A DNA stretch of 38,195 bases. Origin: Candidatus Cloacimonadota bacterium. GTDB lineage: Bacteria > Cloacimonadota > Cloacimonadia > Cloacimonadales > TCS61. A program made the position numbers and the translations under genes. Below, one piece after another: positions 18,935-26,636 of the stretch (positions within the stretch are counted from its first letter, which is position 1; every line of letters starts with the position of its first letter). The notes beneath the pieces are model-generated. The model did no database searches, was not told where the DNA came from, and saw nothing but the letters and a program-made list of their open reading frames with translations. Location of the stretch: contig JAGGWK010000008.1 in assembly GCA_021157525.1 (NCBI GenBank), positions 1 through 38,195 of the forward strand. The letters are read 5' to 3'.

Positions 18935-20221
18935 TTAAAATCCGAACCAGGGTCCTATACTTACAGTGAAACCATTCATATCAATATCAGGTTCGTTGAC
19001 AAAATCTACTTTTTCGCCGTTTTGGGTTACTTTCAAGCCATAGGGAGCATAACTGGCCACATATCCTGCTTCCAGACGGAGGCCAAGCCAATCGAGGAAA
19101 TGGTACATTACCATTGCTTTAGGCTGGAAGATCACAAAGGTCTGCTTCATCTTGAGTGTGGAAGTATAGTCATAATTGGTACCAAACTGAGGATCGTTGA
19201 AATCAAAGTTTGGAATATTGCCGTTATCAGCATTTTGTTTTACCTTTAACCATTCCTTTCCGCCGCCCAATGCAAAACCAAGGGAAGTAACGAATTTCTT
19301 AGAGATGGCATACCGTTTGTCCAGAGTCACACCCCAGTAATTCATTCCGTAGGTTAATTTGCGGGAAACATCAGGGATGATAGTACCGTCATCAAGAGTC
19401 CAGTCAACTTTGGTGGTTTTGTTGTTTTTGTAGCCCACACCCATGCCGCCAATAAACCAGCCGTGGCCCACGTTTCCTTTACCACCGCCACCTTGCAGAA
19501 GGATGCCATCTTCTGGTATCACTTCATCAGCAAAGCCCAGATTTGCCAGAGCCACATTGAGCTCTTCCACATCGGGATTGTACCACACCGGGATCCAGCT
19601 ACCGCCACCATAACCAACGGAAATTCTTTTCCTGGTTTTGAATTTTTCAGTTATCATTCCTTCGGCAGTTTTTTCTTCTTTTGGTGCAGCAAAGGTGAGG
19701 GTCGTTTCGTAGATATGTTCATCTCGGAAGTATTTTATAGTAACAGTATTGCCGATGGCCTGTTTGCGGATCAGGCGGGTGAGATGCTCTTTATGACGCA
19801 CCTTTGTGCCGTCGAAAGCCATAATGATGTCGCCTTTCATCAGGCCGGCTTTGTAGGCATTGCCGCCTCGAACCACGCCAGAGAGAAGCACACCATAATT
19901 GTAGTCATAGTGCATCTCATAAGCCGATTGAAAATCGAGGTTTTCCAGAAAAACGCCCATTTTGGGACGATTGGTTTCCGTGGACGTATTGGGAAGGGTA
20001 ATGTTTATGTTGGCTTCGTTCAGAGCTTCCTGGGCATCTTCCATCGCTTCCTGAATCTCTTCCTGGACATCTTCCATTGCTTCCTGAACCTCTTGCTGAG
20101 CATCTTGATACTCTTCCTGTTCATCTACAGAAATGTCTTTTTCAATCTCTGCATCTTGTGCAAACAGACTCATTCCCAGAATAATCATCAGTGCCAAAGT
20201 AAAAATCTTCATCTTTTTCAT
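18935..20221 (-). CDS. Exported PDZ-domain protein with acidic coiled coil and probable outer-membrane barrel
   Basis: The 428-residue protein starts with a signal peptide (about 1-21). An extremely acidic helical stretch follows (about 30-72, repeats such as QEAMEDVQEE and QEAMEDAQEA), predicted to form a coiled coil. A PDZ domain comes next (about 85-180, GVLLSGVVRGGNAYKAGL, GDIIMAFDG). The last 230 residues alternate in beta pattern with many Gly/Tyr/Lys and end in Phe (VSIGPWFGF), as in outer-membrane beta-barrels. No protease domain is present, so it is not DegP/HtrA. A strong AGGAGG lies six bases before the ATG. It is a single-gene unit between two terminators. A scaffold or envelope-sensing role is possible but unproven. 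Confidence 0.85.
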   Translation of the reverse strand: MKKMKIFTLALMIILGMSLFAQDAEIEKDISVDEQEEYQDAQQEVQEAMEDVQEEIQEAMEDAQEALNEANINITLPNTSTETNRPKMGVFLENLDFQSAYEMHYDYNYGVLLSGVVRGGNAYKAGLMKGDIIMAFDGTKVRHKEHLTRLIRKQAIGNTVTIKYFRDEHIYETTLTFAAPKEEKTAEGMITEKFKTRKRISVGYGGGSWIPVWYNPDVEELNVALANLGFADEVIPEDGILLQGGGGKGNVGHGWFIGGMGVGYKNNKTTKVDWTLDDGTIIPDVSRKLTYGMNYWGVTLDKRYAISKKFVTSLGFALGGGKEWLKVKQNADNGNIPNFDFNDPQFGTNYDYTSTLKMKQTFVIFQPKAMVMYHFLDWLGLRLEAGYVASYAPYGLKVTQNGEKVDFVNEPDIDMNGFTVSIGPWFGF

Positions 20222-20376
20222 GTTAACCTCCTATTTGCCTTAAGCAGATGCAAGGGCTGTGCCATTCCATGGTGCATTATCCATCTTACCATCCATAAAG
20301 TAGTTAACTCTCTTCTTGGTTTTTCTCTTCAGAAGAGCAATTATCCTTTTGATAAAATAGATAGGATGGATTTATC

Positions 20377-20403
20377 AAAAAAAGCCCTCCCGAAGGAAGG
20401 ACT
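20377..20403 (-). terminator. Intrinsic terminator after the ferredoxin-like gene
   Basis: On the - strand CCTTCC-TTCG-GGAGGG forms a 6-bp stem with one G-U pair closed by a stable C(UUCG)G tetraloop, then CTTTTTTT. It starts about seven bases after the stop at 20410. Confidence 0.87.
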
Positions 20404-20409
20404 AAACTG

Positions 20410-20952
20410 TTATTCAGCCTGTTTGATAGCTGATACCGGACACCCCTTAAATAGCTTTCCATCGCCCTTTTCACAAATTCCGCAGTTGATGCATTTATCA
20501 GCATCAATCACGGCTACACCGTTTTGCATAGAAATGGCGCCAACAGGACAGTTTTTCACGCACAATCTGCAGCCGATGCACTTTGATGATTCCACCACAT
20601 AATAGTTCTTTTCAGCGGTAGCAACTTCCCACAGAGGCTTGCCATCATCATCCCGCATCACAAGGGTGCTTTCTCCAATAGTACATTCATATACCAGAAT
20701 CACGTCGTCATCGCCCAAAAGGCCTTTCACCACTATCGGCAGCTTCTTTTTCAAAACCAGCTGGTTTTCGGTAAAATACTCAGCAGGAGCAATATCCAGT
20801 TGCAAAAAATCCTCCCCGGTGCTCAAAAACCAGTTTCCACCGATAAACTTCAGAGTTCCGGAAAACTCTTGAAGCTCAGCTTTGGGTTGAGAATATACAA
20901 ACAAGATTCCCATCATCAGGATGGCCAGAAACATCACCATCTTTTTTTTCAT
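20410..20952 (-). CDS. Exported 2x[4Fe-4S] ferredoxin-domain protein
   Basis: The 180-residue protein has a signal peptide (MKKKMVMFLAILMMGILFVYSQ). The middle domain (about 25-110) is beta-rich and not recognised. The C-terminus carries two 4Fe-4S motifs: Cys125, 128, 131, 135 (CIGCRLCVKNCP) and Cys154, 157, 160, 171 (CINCGICEKGDG then GCP). The second has ten residues between its third and fourth Cys where three is usual. A bacterial-type ferredoxin with a Sec-type signal is odd, because clusters are normally built in the cytoplasm. The cluster domain may be exported unfolded, or the N-terminal segment may anchor it with the domain inside. A terminator follows. It is divergent from the NlpC/P60 gene and shares its upstream region. 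Confidence 0.85.
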   Translation of the reverse strand: MKKKMVMFLAILMMGILFVYSQPKAELQEFSGTLKFIGGNWFLSTGEDFLQLDIAPAEYFTENQLVLKKKLPIVVKGLLGDDDVILVYECTIGESTLVMRDDDGKPLWEVATAEKNYYVVESSKCIGCRLCVKNCPVGAISMQNGVAVIDADKCINCGICEKGDGKLFKGCPVSAIKQAE

Positions 20953-21114
20953 TTTTATCCCCTTATATTACCTTTTCAAGTTCAGCAAACCTCTCTGCAA
21001 AAACAGATATGCTAATTACAAATCGGAGGGAGTAAGCCCTGATGTCAAGTGGAAAGAGCGTGCCGAAGGTTGACATCATGGCATCCGGCAAAAAAACTGC
21101 ATCAGGAGAAAATG

Positions 21115-22440
21115 ATGAAACAAACTGGATTGCTGGTACTTTTTGCCTTTTGGTTCTGCTGCCTGTCGGGTATGGAAAATCGTGGAAAGCTCGATGCCCT
21201 TTACCGGAAACTGGGTATTCCCGCCAGGATGCAAACTCCTGATTTCTGGATTGCAAGCCTGTCAGCTCCCGATGCAGTAATCATGGACAAAGAAACCATT
21301 GCCCGATTTAATGAACAGAACATCACAAAATCTGCATCCATGGCCGATATTTTCCAGCTACCACCCACACTGGATGCAGAGGAATTGAGCCGTCGCATCC
21401 AGAACATATCCCAGGTGCCCACATCACTCCGCTTCTACGCCCCGAAAAAGTCAATTACTCCGCAGCAATACCAGCAGCTGATGCAAAACACAGATTTGGA
21501 AAACCTGCCAGAAACCACAACGGTACGCTACGGTCTGGTTACCCGGCGCAGCTATTTCCGTACCTTTCCGTCGGAGCTGGCGGCACTTCGCAAAGGGGGT
21601 AAATTTGATTATTTTCTGGAAACTGCCATCTACTTCTGCGAGCCTCTGGCGCTGCTGCATCTCAGTAAGGATGGGAAATGGTATTTTGCCCAATCCTATA
21701 ATTACCAAGGATGGGTACCTGTGGCACATGTTGCGGTAGGCTCCAAAGCCGCCGTTGAGAAATATGCATCCAGCCCCCGATACCGCATCGTCACCACTTC
21801 CCGCTATTACCTCACCATTGACGATGCGCTGATTCAGGCGGATATGGGAACCAAAATCCCCTGCGACACTTCCGATAAATTCACAGAATACCTCATGGTT
21901 CCGTTGCGCAGCAATACTGGAGAATTGACGATCCGCCGATTGTCGGTACCCAAAACCCCCGACCTGGCTCGGGACTACCTTCCCTACACCCGGGGAAACA
22001 TCATCCGCCAGGGATTTCGTTTTGCCGGCGAAATATATGGTTGGGGAGGAATGCATAACACCCGGGACTGCTCCGGTTTTATCATGGACATTTACCGCAG
22101 CATGGGAGTGCTGCTTCCCCGTAACGCAGCACAGCAGGCATACTGCGCCAGCGGCGTATTTTATCCGATGGCATCGTCATTAAACGCTGCGGAGCGAGTT
22201 ACTTTGCTCTCCGCTTTGCCGGGACCCATGCCGGTTTATCTGGATGGCCACACTATGTTGTATCTGGGTATGGTAAATGGCACACCCTATATTTTGCACG
22301 ATTTCGTCTCCTTCAAGCTCACGCCAAAATCTGCCACAACCAATGCAGAAATCACAGCGGTAACGCCTCTTACCATCCTGCGTAACACGGGGAAAAGCTA
22401 CCTGCTGGAACTTTATGGTGCACGAGATTTCCGCTACTAG
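21115..22440 (+). CDS. Secreted SH3-NlpC/P60 peptidoglycan endopeptidase
   Basis: The 441-residue protein cleaves peptide stems of peptidoglycan (family role: gamma-D-Glu to diamino acid bond). The open frame extends to 21049, but the paired ATGs at 21112/21115 follow AGGAG (21104-21108) and open a signal peptide (MKQTGLLVLFAFWFCCLSG); I choose the second for spacing. A domain with helices and Pro-rich links is followed by an SH3-type module (about 180-235, KWYFAQSYNYQGWVPVAHV). The NlpC/P60 domain comes last, with catalytic Cys319 (TRDCSGF) and a His in LDGHTMLYLG. The order matches SH3b-NlpC/P60 proteins of the YkfC type. The gap of 240 bases to the next gene suggests a separate transcript. 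Confidence 0.9.
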   Translation: MKQTGLLVLFAFWFCCLSGMENRGKLDALYRKLGIPARMQTPDFWIASLSAPDAVIMDKETIARFNEQNITKSASMADIFQLPPTLDAEELSRRIQNISQVPTSLRFYAPKKSITPQQYQQLMQNTDLENLPETTTVRYGLVTRRSYFRTFPSELAALRKGGKFDYFLETAIYFCEPLALLHLSKDGKWYFAQSYNYQGWVPVAHVAVGSKAAVEKYASSPRYRIVTTSRYYLTIDDALIQADMGTKIPCDTSDKFTEYLMVPLRSNTGELTIRRLSVPKTPDLARDYLPYTRGNIIRQGFRFAGEIYGWGGMHNTRDCSGFIMDIYRSMGVLLPRNAAQQAYCASGVFYPMASSLNAAERVTLLSALPGPMPVYLDGHTMLYLGMVNGTPYILHDFVSFKLTPKSATTNAEITAVTPLTILRNTGKSYLLELYGARDFRY

Positions 22441-22494
22441 CATCCAAAAAAAAGAAAGCCACAGGAAGCAGAAAACTAAGATTCAGCCTTTCTC

Positions 22495-22500
22495 TTGACA
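22495..22500 (+). promoter_or_regulatory. Possible -35 element of the ECF/TonB operon
   Basis: A perfect TTGACA stands 185 bases before the first gene. The -10 region at about 22517-22523 (TTGTTTA) is a poor match to TATAAT. If used, transcription would begin near 22530, just before the hairpins of the leader. Confidence 0.35.
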
Positions 22501-22524
22501 AATAATTTCTACAAAATTGTTTAG

Positions 22525-22679
22525 CCCCATCGCTGAGCAGTGCTCTCTAAACCTCTGAAATCAGAGGCATGAGGATCTGCCAATGGGTAGCGCTGGAAAC
22601 GGCCCTGCCTTCCGTGTTTGAAAAGGCGAGAAGCTTCACTAAGTCGTTCTTGCCTTCAAAAAAATTTGGAGGTTTTTCT
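22525..22679 (+). promoter_or_regulatory. Structured 5' leader of the ECF/TonB operon
   Basis: About 150 non-coding bases hold several possible helices: GAGC/GCTC (22535-22538 with 22542-22545), CCTCTG/CAGAGG (22552-22557 with 22562-22567), CCCAT/ATGGG (22526-22530 with 22583-22587), and a 10-bp stem AAGGCGAGAA/TTCTTGCCTT (22623-22632 with 22647-22656, one G-U). CGCT (22531-22534) could also pair with AGCG (22589-22592), crossing the CCCAT pairing. The last hairpin sits just before the TTGGAGG ribosome site, where it could control translation. I do not recognise a known riboswitch class. Confidence 0.4.
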
Positions 22680-23477
22680 ATGAAACGTAGGTTACTCACT
22701 CTTCTCTTGGCTATGGTCTTGCTGTTTACCTTTGTGGCTTGCAGCGAAAATGACGACAACAACACCGACCCAAACGGCAATGACGCCGAACCACCGGCAT
22801 TGGCAACTGTTGCCGATCTAACTATCGCAATCCCAGACTCTGCATCTCTGGCAAATTACACCAGCGAAACCATCAGTTATGGAGGCGTAGATTACATCGC
22901 CTATAACCTTAATCAGTTCATCATGGATGCAATGAACGACACAACCGCTCTGGAATACAGCTTTGAGATCGTCTCGTCAGACGGATATTCTCCCCGCAAT
23001 GGTGGTAATCCTGACCTGGCATATGCCGATGTGGCTACCGGCTATCTGCTTCCTGCAAATAAGTATCGCACCTACTTTCCCAGTGATGACATTTTTACCG
23101 CATACAATGTAAAATATGCAGATCATTTCAATCTCTATTCCACCGTAACAGTAAAAGACGAAGATGGCGAAAGCATCCCCTTCGAGACCGGTGCCATCGA
23201 AACAGAAGAGGTATATCATCAGGCTGGCAATGGCAATTTCTACACCGATCCAGGATTCAAGCTCACGCAGTTCATCAGCGAATACGTAACCGAAGATGCT
23301 GAAGATTTCAGCTATTTCTTCACTGCATCCGATGGCTACACCATGACCTACACATGGGCGGAACTGCAAAGTGGCTGGTGGCTTCCCGACAACCATAAGG
23401 CGGTTTTCATAGATGAGAACGGCGTAGAGCTTTTGAGCAGCTTCAAGCATCTTATTTCTATCGAGCTGGTAGAGTAA
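22680..23477 (+). CDS. Lipoprotein with two SUOX-fold-like modules
   Basis: I start at ATG 22680 (after TTGGAGG), not at the upstream 22569 of the open frame. The 265-residue protein begins with a lipoprotein signal ending in lipobox FVAC (Cys21). Two halves look alike. Each has a helix (NQFIMDAM; TQFISEYV), then a strand with a Asp-Gly-Tyr turn (EIVSSDGYSP; FTASDGYTMTY), then a Leu-containing loop and a strand. This arrangement resembles the molybdopterin-binding/sulfite-oxidase (SUOX) fold. No molybdenum-binding Cys is visible in these modules, so a binding role is more likely than catalysis. It heads the ECF operon and may be the periplasmic substrate-binding lipoprotein. The fold call is by eye. 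Confidence 0.72.
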   Translation: MKRRLLTLLLAMVLLFTFVACSENDDNNTDPNGNDAEPPALATVADLTIAIPDSASLANYTSETISYGGVDYIAYNLNQFIMDAMNDTTALEYSFEIVSSDGYSPRNGGNPDLAYADVATGYLLPANKYRTYFPSDDIFTAYNVKYADHFNLYSTVTVKDEDGESIPFETGAIETEEVYHQAGNGNFYTDPGFKLTQFISEYVTEDAEDFSYFFTASDGYTMTYTWAELQSGWWLPDNHKAVFIDENGVELLSSFKHLISIELVE

Positions 23478-23484
23478 GACATCC

Positions 23485-24021
23485 ATGCGCTTTCTGCGGC
23501 GATTTTCTGCTCAGGATCTGCTCTATATTGCCATTTTGGCAGCCTTGGGGTTGGCAATCAAACCAATTGTCACCCCTCTTATTCATCTTATCTCAGCGCC
23601 TCTCATGATCCCCGGCGGGTCATTAGCCGGGGGATTTTATATGATGTGGCTGGTATTGGCAATTGCCCTGGTAAACAAGCCGGGAACCGCTATTTTAGTG
23701 GGCCTCACCCAGGCCATCGTGATGATTTCCCTGGGTTATTTTGGCAGCCATGGCGCCGTCTCCCTTATCAGCTACACCATGCCGGGCATTCTGGCCGAGT
23801 TTGCCGCCTTTTTTTTCCGGGATAAATCTACCCTTGCGGCTCACGTAGTATTGTGTACCGTAGCTAACTGCACCGGCGCTATCATCGTTACGGTATTGGT
23901 CATGCGCCTTGCTGCGATTCCTCTGATCATGTCTCTGGTAGCGGCGGTGATATCCGGCATTATCGGCGGCATTATGTCTCATTATGTGTTCAAACGTCTC
24001 AAAGCATATCGGGTAATTTAG
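23485..24021 (+). CDS. ECF transporter substrate-binding (S) component
   Basis: The 178-residue integral membrane protein has about five or six hydrophobic segments and a short basic start (MRFLRRFSAQDLLY). Features of ECF S components are the small size, the Ala/Gly-rich first helix (AILAALGLAI), the MIPGGSLAGGFYMMW loop and the NKPGTAILVGLTQ segment, which recalls the KPGAA segment of YkoE-like S components. The ATPases and T component in the same operon confirm the assignment. The substrate is unknown; I cannot place it in a characterised vitamin subfamily. It starts seven bases after the lipoprotein stop. Confidence 0.85.
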   Translation: MRFLRRFSAQDLLYIAILAALGLAIKPIVTPLIHLISAPLMIPGGSLAGGFYMMWLVLAIALVNKPGTAILVGLTQAIVMISLGYFGSHGAVSLISYTMPGILAEFAAFFFRDKSTLAAHVVLCTVANCTGAIIVTVLVMRLAAIPLIMSLVAAVISGIIGGIMSHYVFKRLKAYRVI

Positions 24022-24039
24022 TTTTTTTAAGGAGCATTT

Positions 24040-24951
24040 ATGCAACGCATTATTACCATTCTCGCCATTGTTTCATTTTTTCCCCTCGGTGCCATCATCA
24101 TTAACGACGGCGCAAACACCCACAATTTCAGTTATGATGACCTGCTTTCCTGGCAGCGGGGAGCCATAGAAACTCAGCGGGAGAAAAAAGGTGAAATGTG
24201 CAATGAAGTGTGGCGGGGACCCTACCTTCGGGAAATCCTGAAAACCTGCAATATCACCGACTACAACACCATCAAACTGGTGGCAGAAGACAACTATCTG
24301 GTGCGGCTCAGCGCTGAACAGATCACCGAAAACAATCCCATTATCGCTGTAGAGCGGGATGGAAACCTGCTGAAGCCGGAGAAAATCCGCCTTATCGTTC
24401 CGGGCATCCGAGATATGTTCTGGATTCAAAACATTGCCCGCATCCAGCTTGACCAAAGCACTCTTCCCACCATGCCAGCTACGGTTTACCGGGCGGAGTT
24501 GGCGCTGGCCCACACACCTCTTCGCACCTCGTTACCACCCTTTACCGATGCCCGGGGCTACTTTCTTAATGACCTCACCCTGGGAATTTTTCCAGCTCTT
24601 CAGGGTGATTTTGTGCTCATCGGCAAAGACGGCGTAAGCCACACTCTGGACTACGCAACCTATCTGCAACGTGCCGTTTTAGTAAAGGACGGCAACAGCT
24701 ACAACCTGAAAAGTCCGTCTATGCCCGCCGGTATGTGGATTAAAAATATCGCTTATATCCAATATTTCGACAGAGCTATCGTCTTTGATGCCGCCTTTTC
24801 GAATTGGAAAGAAGTGGCAACTCTGGCCGGATGGGACGCCATGAATGCTACCGTAGAAGCCCATAGTCCCACCAAAACCAAAACCCTTTCTGCCAGCATA
24901 CCGCTGAATGATGCCCAATGGACAGACGTCGAATTTATCTCGCTACCCTGA
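24040..24951 (+). CDS. Exported protein with two SUOX-fold-like modules
   Basis: This 303-residue protein has a signal peptide (about 1-20) and no lipobox. The first module (about 25-155) contains WRGPYLREILK, a strand/turn LVAEDNYLVRLSAEQI, and a closing segment LIVPGIRDMFWIQNIARIQL. This is the order seen in the oxidoreductase molybdopterin-binding domain (W-x-G-x-x-L, then D-x-Y, then P-G...W-hydrophobic-I). The second module (about 180-255) repeats the later part (LIGKDGVSHTLDYATYL, MPAGMWIKNIAYIQYFD). A Cys precedes the Trp (MCNEVW), but the spacing differs from YedY-like enzymes. It starts at AGGAG-spaced ATG between the S component and the next small exported gene. A binding or chaperone role in uptake is inferred. 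Confidence 0.75.
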   Translation: MQRIITILAIVSFFPLGAIIINDGANTHNFSYDDLLSWQRGAIETQREKKGEMCNEVWRGPYLREILKTCNITDYNTIKLVAEDNYLVRLSAEQITENNPIIAVERDGNLLKPEKIRLIVPGIRDMFWIQNIARIQLDQSTLPTMPATVYRAELALAHTPLRTSLPPFTDARGYFLNDLTLGIFPALQGDFVLIGKDGVSHTLDYATYLQRAVLVKDGNSYNLKSPSMPAGMWIKNIAYIQYFDRAIVFDAAFSNWKEVATLAGWDAMNATVEAHSPTKTKTLSASIPLNDAQWTDVEFISLP

Positions 24952-25550
24952 TATTGGCGGCAAGCCTGTGTCAGGCGGCGCCGTTGCCCCTGTGGGGCAA
25001 TCTGCCTGCCCCGTCACACATCGAGCACTCAGGGCGGTTAGATTCCCTCTTTGCGCAGCTGAATCTGGCACCGGATTATGTCATCGTTCTGGGGGCAGAC
25101 AGCACTGCATTTCAGGCAGGTTCGGCAGCATTTCCCCTGCTCTGGCTTGTTCAAGATTCTTTAGGGTGGCAATCCCGCGGGCCATTGCTTTCGCCGGTGT
25201 GCAACATCAAAAACATCCACTCCCTGATTCTGAATCTCCCCACATCACACTACCATCTGCTGATAGAAACCGCCGATGGATTTTCTACCAGAATAACACC
25301 CTATGCCGCCTTATTTGCAGAGTGTGATGTGCTGGGGATATCCAGTCGCAATGGCCACTCTGTGATGAAATGCAGACGGCGCCGCCAATTTCTTCCTCAG
25401 ATGAAAGAAGCAGATTATCTGATTACAACAAATCATGGGGCAGCCATAGTGCCCCGTGAAAAAATAGCTCATGCATTCACCCGGCAATCCTACTATTTTG
25501 CCATGGATGACGACACTCTTTTTGCCATACAGGAAATTCCTCAGAGGTAA
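24918..25550 (+). CDS. Small exported protein, SUOX-like remnant
   Basis: The 210-residue protein starts inside the previous gene (34-base overlap) with a clean signal peptide (MDRRRIYLATLILAASLCQA). Its centre reads like one more degenerate SUOX-type module: VIVLGADSTAFQAGSAAFPL, then a Gly-Pro-Leu segment (SRGPLLSPVCNIKNIHSLIL), then LIETADGFSTRITPYAAL. A Cys-containing basic stretch (MKCRRRRQF) follows at about residue 151. No known catalytic site is present. The overlap shows it belongs to the same operon. The family is not recognised with certainty. Confidence 0.68.
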   Translation: MDRRRIYLATLILAASLCQAAPLPLWGNLPAPSHIEHSGRLDSLFAQLNLAPDYVIVLGADSTAFQAGSAAFPLLWLVQDSLGWQSRGPLLSPVCNIKNIHSLILNLPTSHYHLLIETADGFSTRITPYAALFAECDVLGISSRNGHSVMKCRRRRQFLPQMKEADYLITTNHGAAIVPREKIAHAFTRQSYYFAMDDDTLFAIQEIPQR

Positions 25551-25551
25551 C

Positions 25552-25986
25552 ATGAAACCCATTAGTATCATTCTCCTTTCATTGATCGCCATTTTGCTGG
25601 CTCTGGTGTGGTATCAGCACGGTACTGCTCCAGAACAGCAGTATGATTTCACCATTATCACTCCCCGGCGAACCAGTGGTTTGCAATTCGATGCTATTGC
25701 AAATTTACCCCGAAACATCGTTCAGACCAACAGGGGCGACACGTTGGAGGTCTTTTCCATGGATGTGGTTTTTTCTGCTGCATCGCAGGATATGGCATCC
25801 TATACAACCTTCCGTTTTGCTTCGGAAGATGGTGGAAGTCTGAGCTTGTTACAGTCCGAGATGGAATCCGCCTATTTGCTTCTGAGTGAAAAAGATGGAA
25901 AGCCCTATCTCCGTTTGATTTTACCTGATGATGAGTTTCCCCAGCGTTGGATAAAATACATCACATCCATCACTGCTGAAAAATGA
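25552..25986 (+). CDS. Small membrane-anchored SUOX-like protein
   Basis: I use ATG 25552, two bases after the preceding TAA and after AGAGG; the longer frame from 25471 overlaps the previous gene without a good ribosome site. The 144-residue protein has an N-terminal membrane anchor (ISIILLSLIAILLALVW). The rest is a single module: RFASEDGGSLSLLQSEMESAYL, then KPYLRLILPDD and RWIKYITSI. The last two elements are close to the ending of the molybdopterin-binding SUOX fold (LR-x-x-x-P-x...RW-x-K-x-I). The Mo-ligand Cys is absent. The stop overlaps the EcfA start in ATGA. It could hold substrate at the inner membrane next to the S component (inference). Confidence 0.72.
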   Translation: MKPISIILLSLIAILLALVWYQHGTAPEQQYDFTIITPRRTSGLQFDAIANLPRNIVQTNRGDTLEVFSMDVVFSAASQDMASYTTFRFASEDGGSLSLLQSEMESAYLLLSEKDGKPYLRLILPDDEFPQRWIKYITSITAEK

Positions 25987-26636
25987 TATCACTTCACACC
26001 ATCTCATTCCGCTATCAGCCAACTACACCATGGATTTTCAAGGATCTTTCGGCCAACTATCAACCAGGCTCCATAATCGGTATTCAGGGGGCCAGCGGCA
26101 GCGGCAAAACCACTCTGCTCTATGCTCTTTGCGGCGTAATACCTGCTATGATTAAGGGAGATTTTACCGGTGAAGTAAAGATAAACAATGAAATTTTGAC
26201 AAACCTTACACTGCCGCAAATAGCACCTCTGGCATCCCTGTTGATGCAGCAGCCGGACTATCAACTTTTCTTTCCCACGGTAGAGCAGGAAATCGCCTTT
26301 GGCCCGGAAAATCTCTGTTTAGCACCTGCGGAAATCCAGGCGCGAGTGGACTCTGCTCTTGTGCGTCTGAGTATAGAAGAACTGCGCCACACTACATCGG
26401 CTCATCTCTCCTTTGGCCAAAAACGCCTGGTTACCTTGGCAGCGCTGCTGGCCCTCTCACCACAGGTGATGTTACTGGATGAGCCTCTGGGAGGCATCCA
26501 TCCCGGCCTCTACCCACTTCTGGCAAAAGCCATCACCCAGGAAGCCCAAAAAGGTAAAATCATCTTTGTTGCAGACCACCATCCGGCCTTACTGGAACTG
26601 GCAGATGTGCGTCTGCAGATGGAGGATTTACGATGA
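25983..26636 (+). CDS. ecfA1: ECF transporter ATPase (EcfA)
   Basis: The 217-residue ABC ATPase has Walker A GASGSGKTT (about 37-45), a Q-loop in LLMQQPDYQLFFPTVEQEI followed by AFGPENL, which is characteristic of ECF-type ATPases, the signature LSFGQKR, Walker B VMLLDEP, and a switch His in ADHH. The signature lacks the usual LSGGQ spelling but keeps the function-critical Ser-x-Gly-Gln. Start and stop overlap its neighbours by four bases each (ATGA). Compared with full-length EcfA proteins (about 270-280 residues) the C-terminal domain is missing, as in some dedicated ECF systems. The number in the symbol is only for distinction. Confidence 0.92.
   Translation: MISLHTISFRYQPTTPWIFKDLSANYQPGSIIGIQGASGSGKTTLLYALCGVIPAMIKGDFTGEVKINNEILTNLTLPQIAPLASLLMQQPDYQLFFPTVEQEIAFGPENLCLAPAEIQARVDSALVRLSIEELRHTTSAHLSFGQKRLVTLAALLALSPQVMLLDEPLGGIHPGLYPLLAKAITQEAQKGKIIFVADHHPALLELADVRLQMEDLR

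Noticed and set aside
19463-20602. 379-codon open frame on the + strand opposite the PDZ gene
   Set aside because: It is the antisense of the acidic PDZ/coiled-coil gene and crosses its promoter region and a terminator; there is no coherent domain.
22564-22583. Partial resemblance to the B12 box of cobalamin riboswitches (GAGGATCTGCC) in the operon leader
   Set aside because: Only part of the box matches, and the upstream conserved core of the aptamer is missing. The stretch before it contains the promoter-like site. A cobalamin riboswitch is not supported.
22569-22679. Longer N-terminus of the lipoprotein (start at 22569)
   Set aside because: It would move the lipoprotein signal 37 residues into the protein. 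The ATG at 22680 has a good ribosome site, and the stretch forms hairpins.
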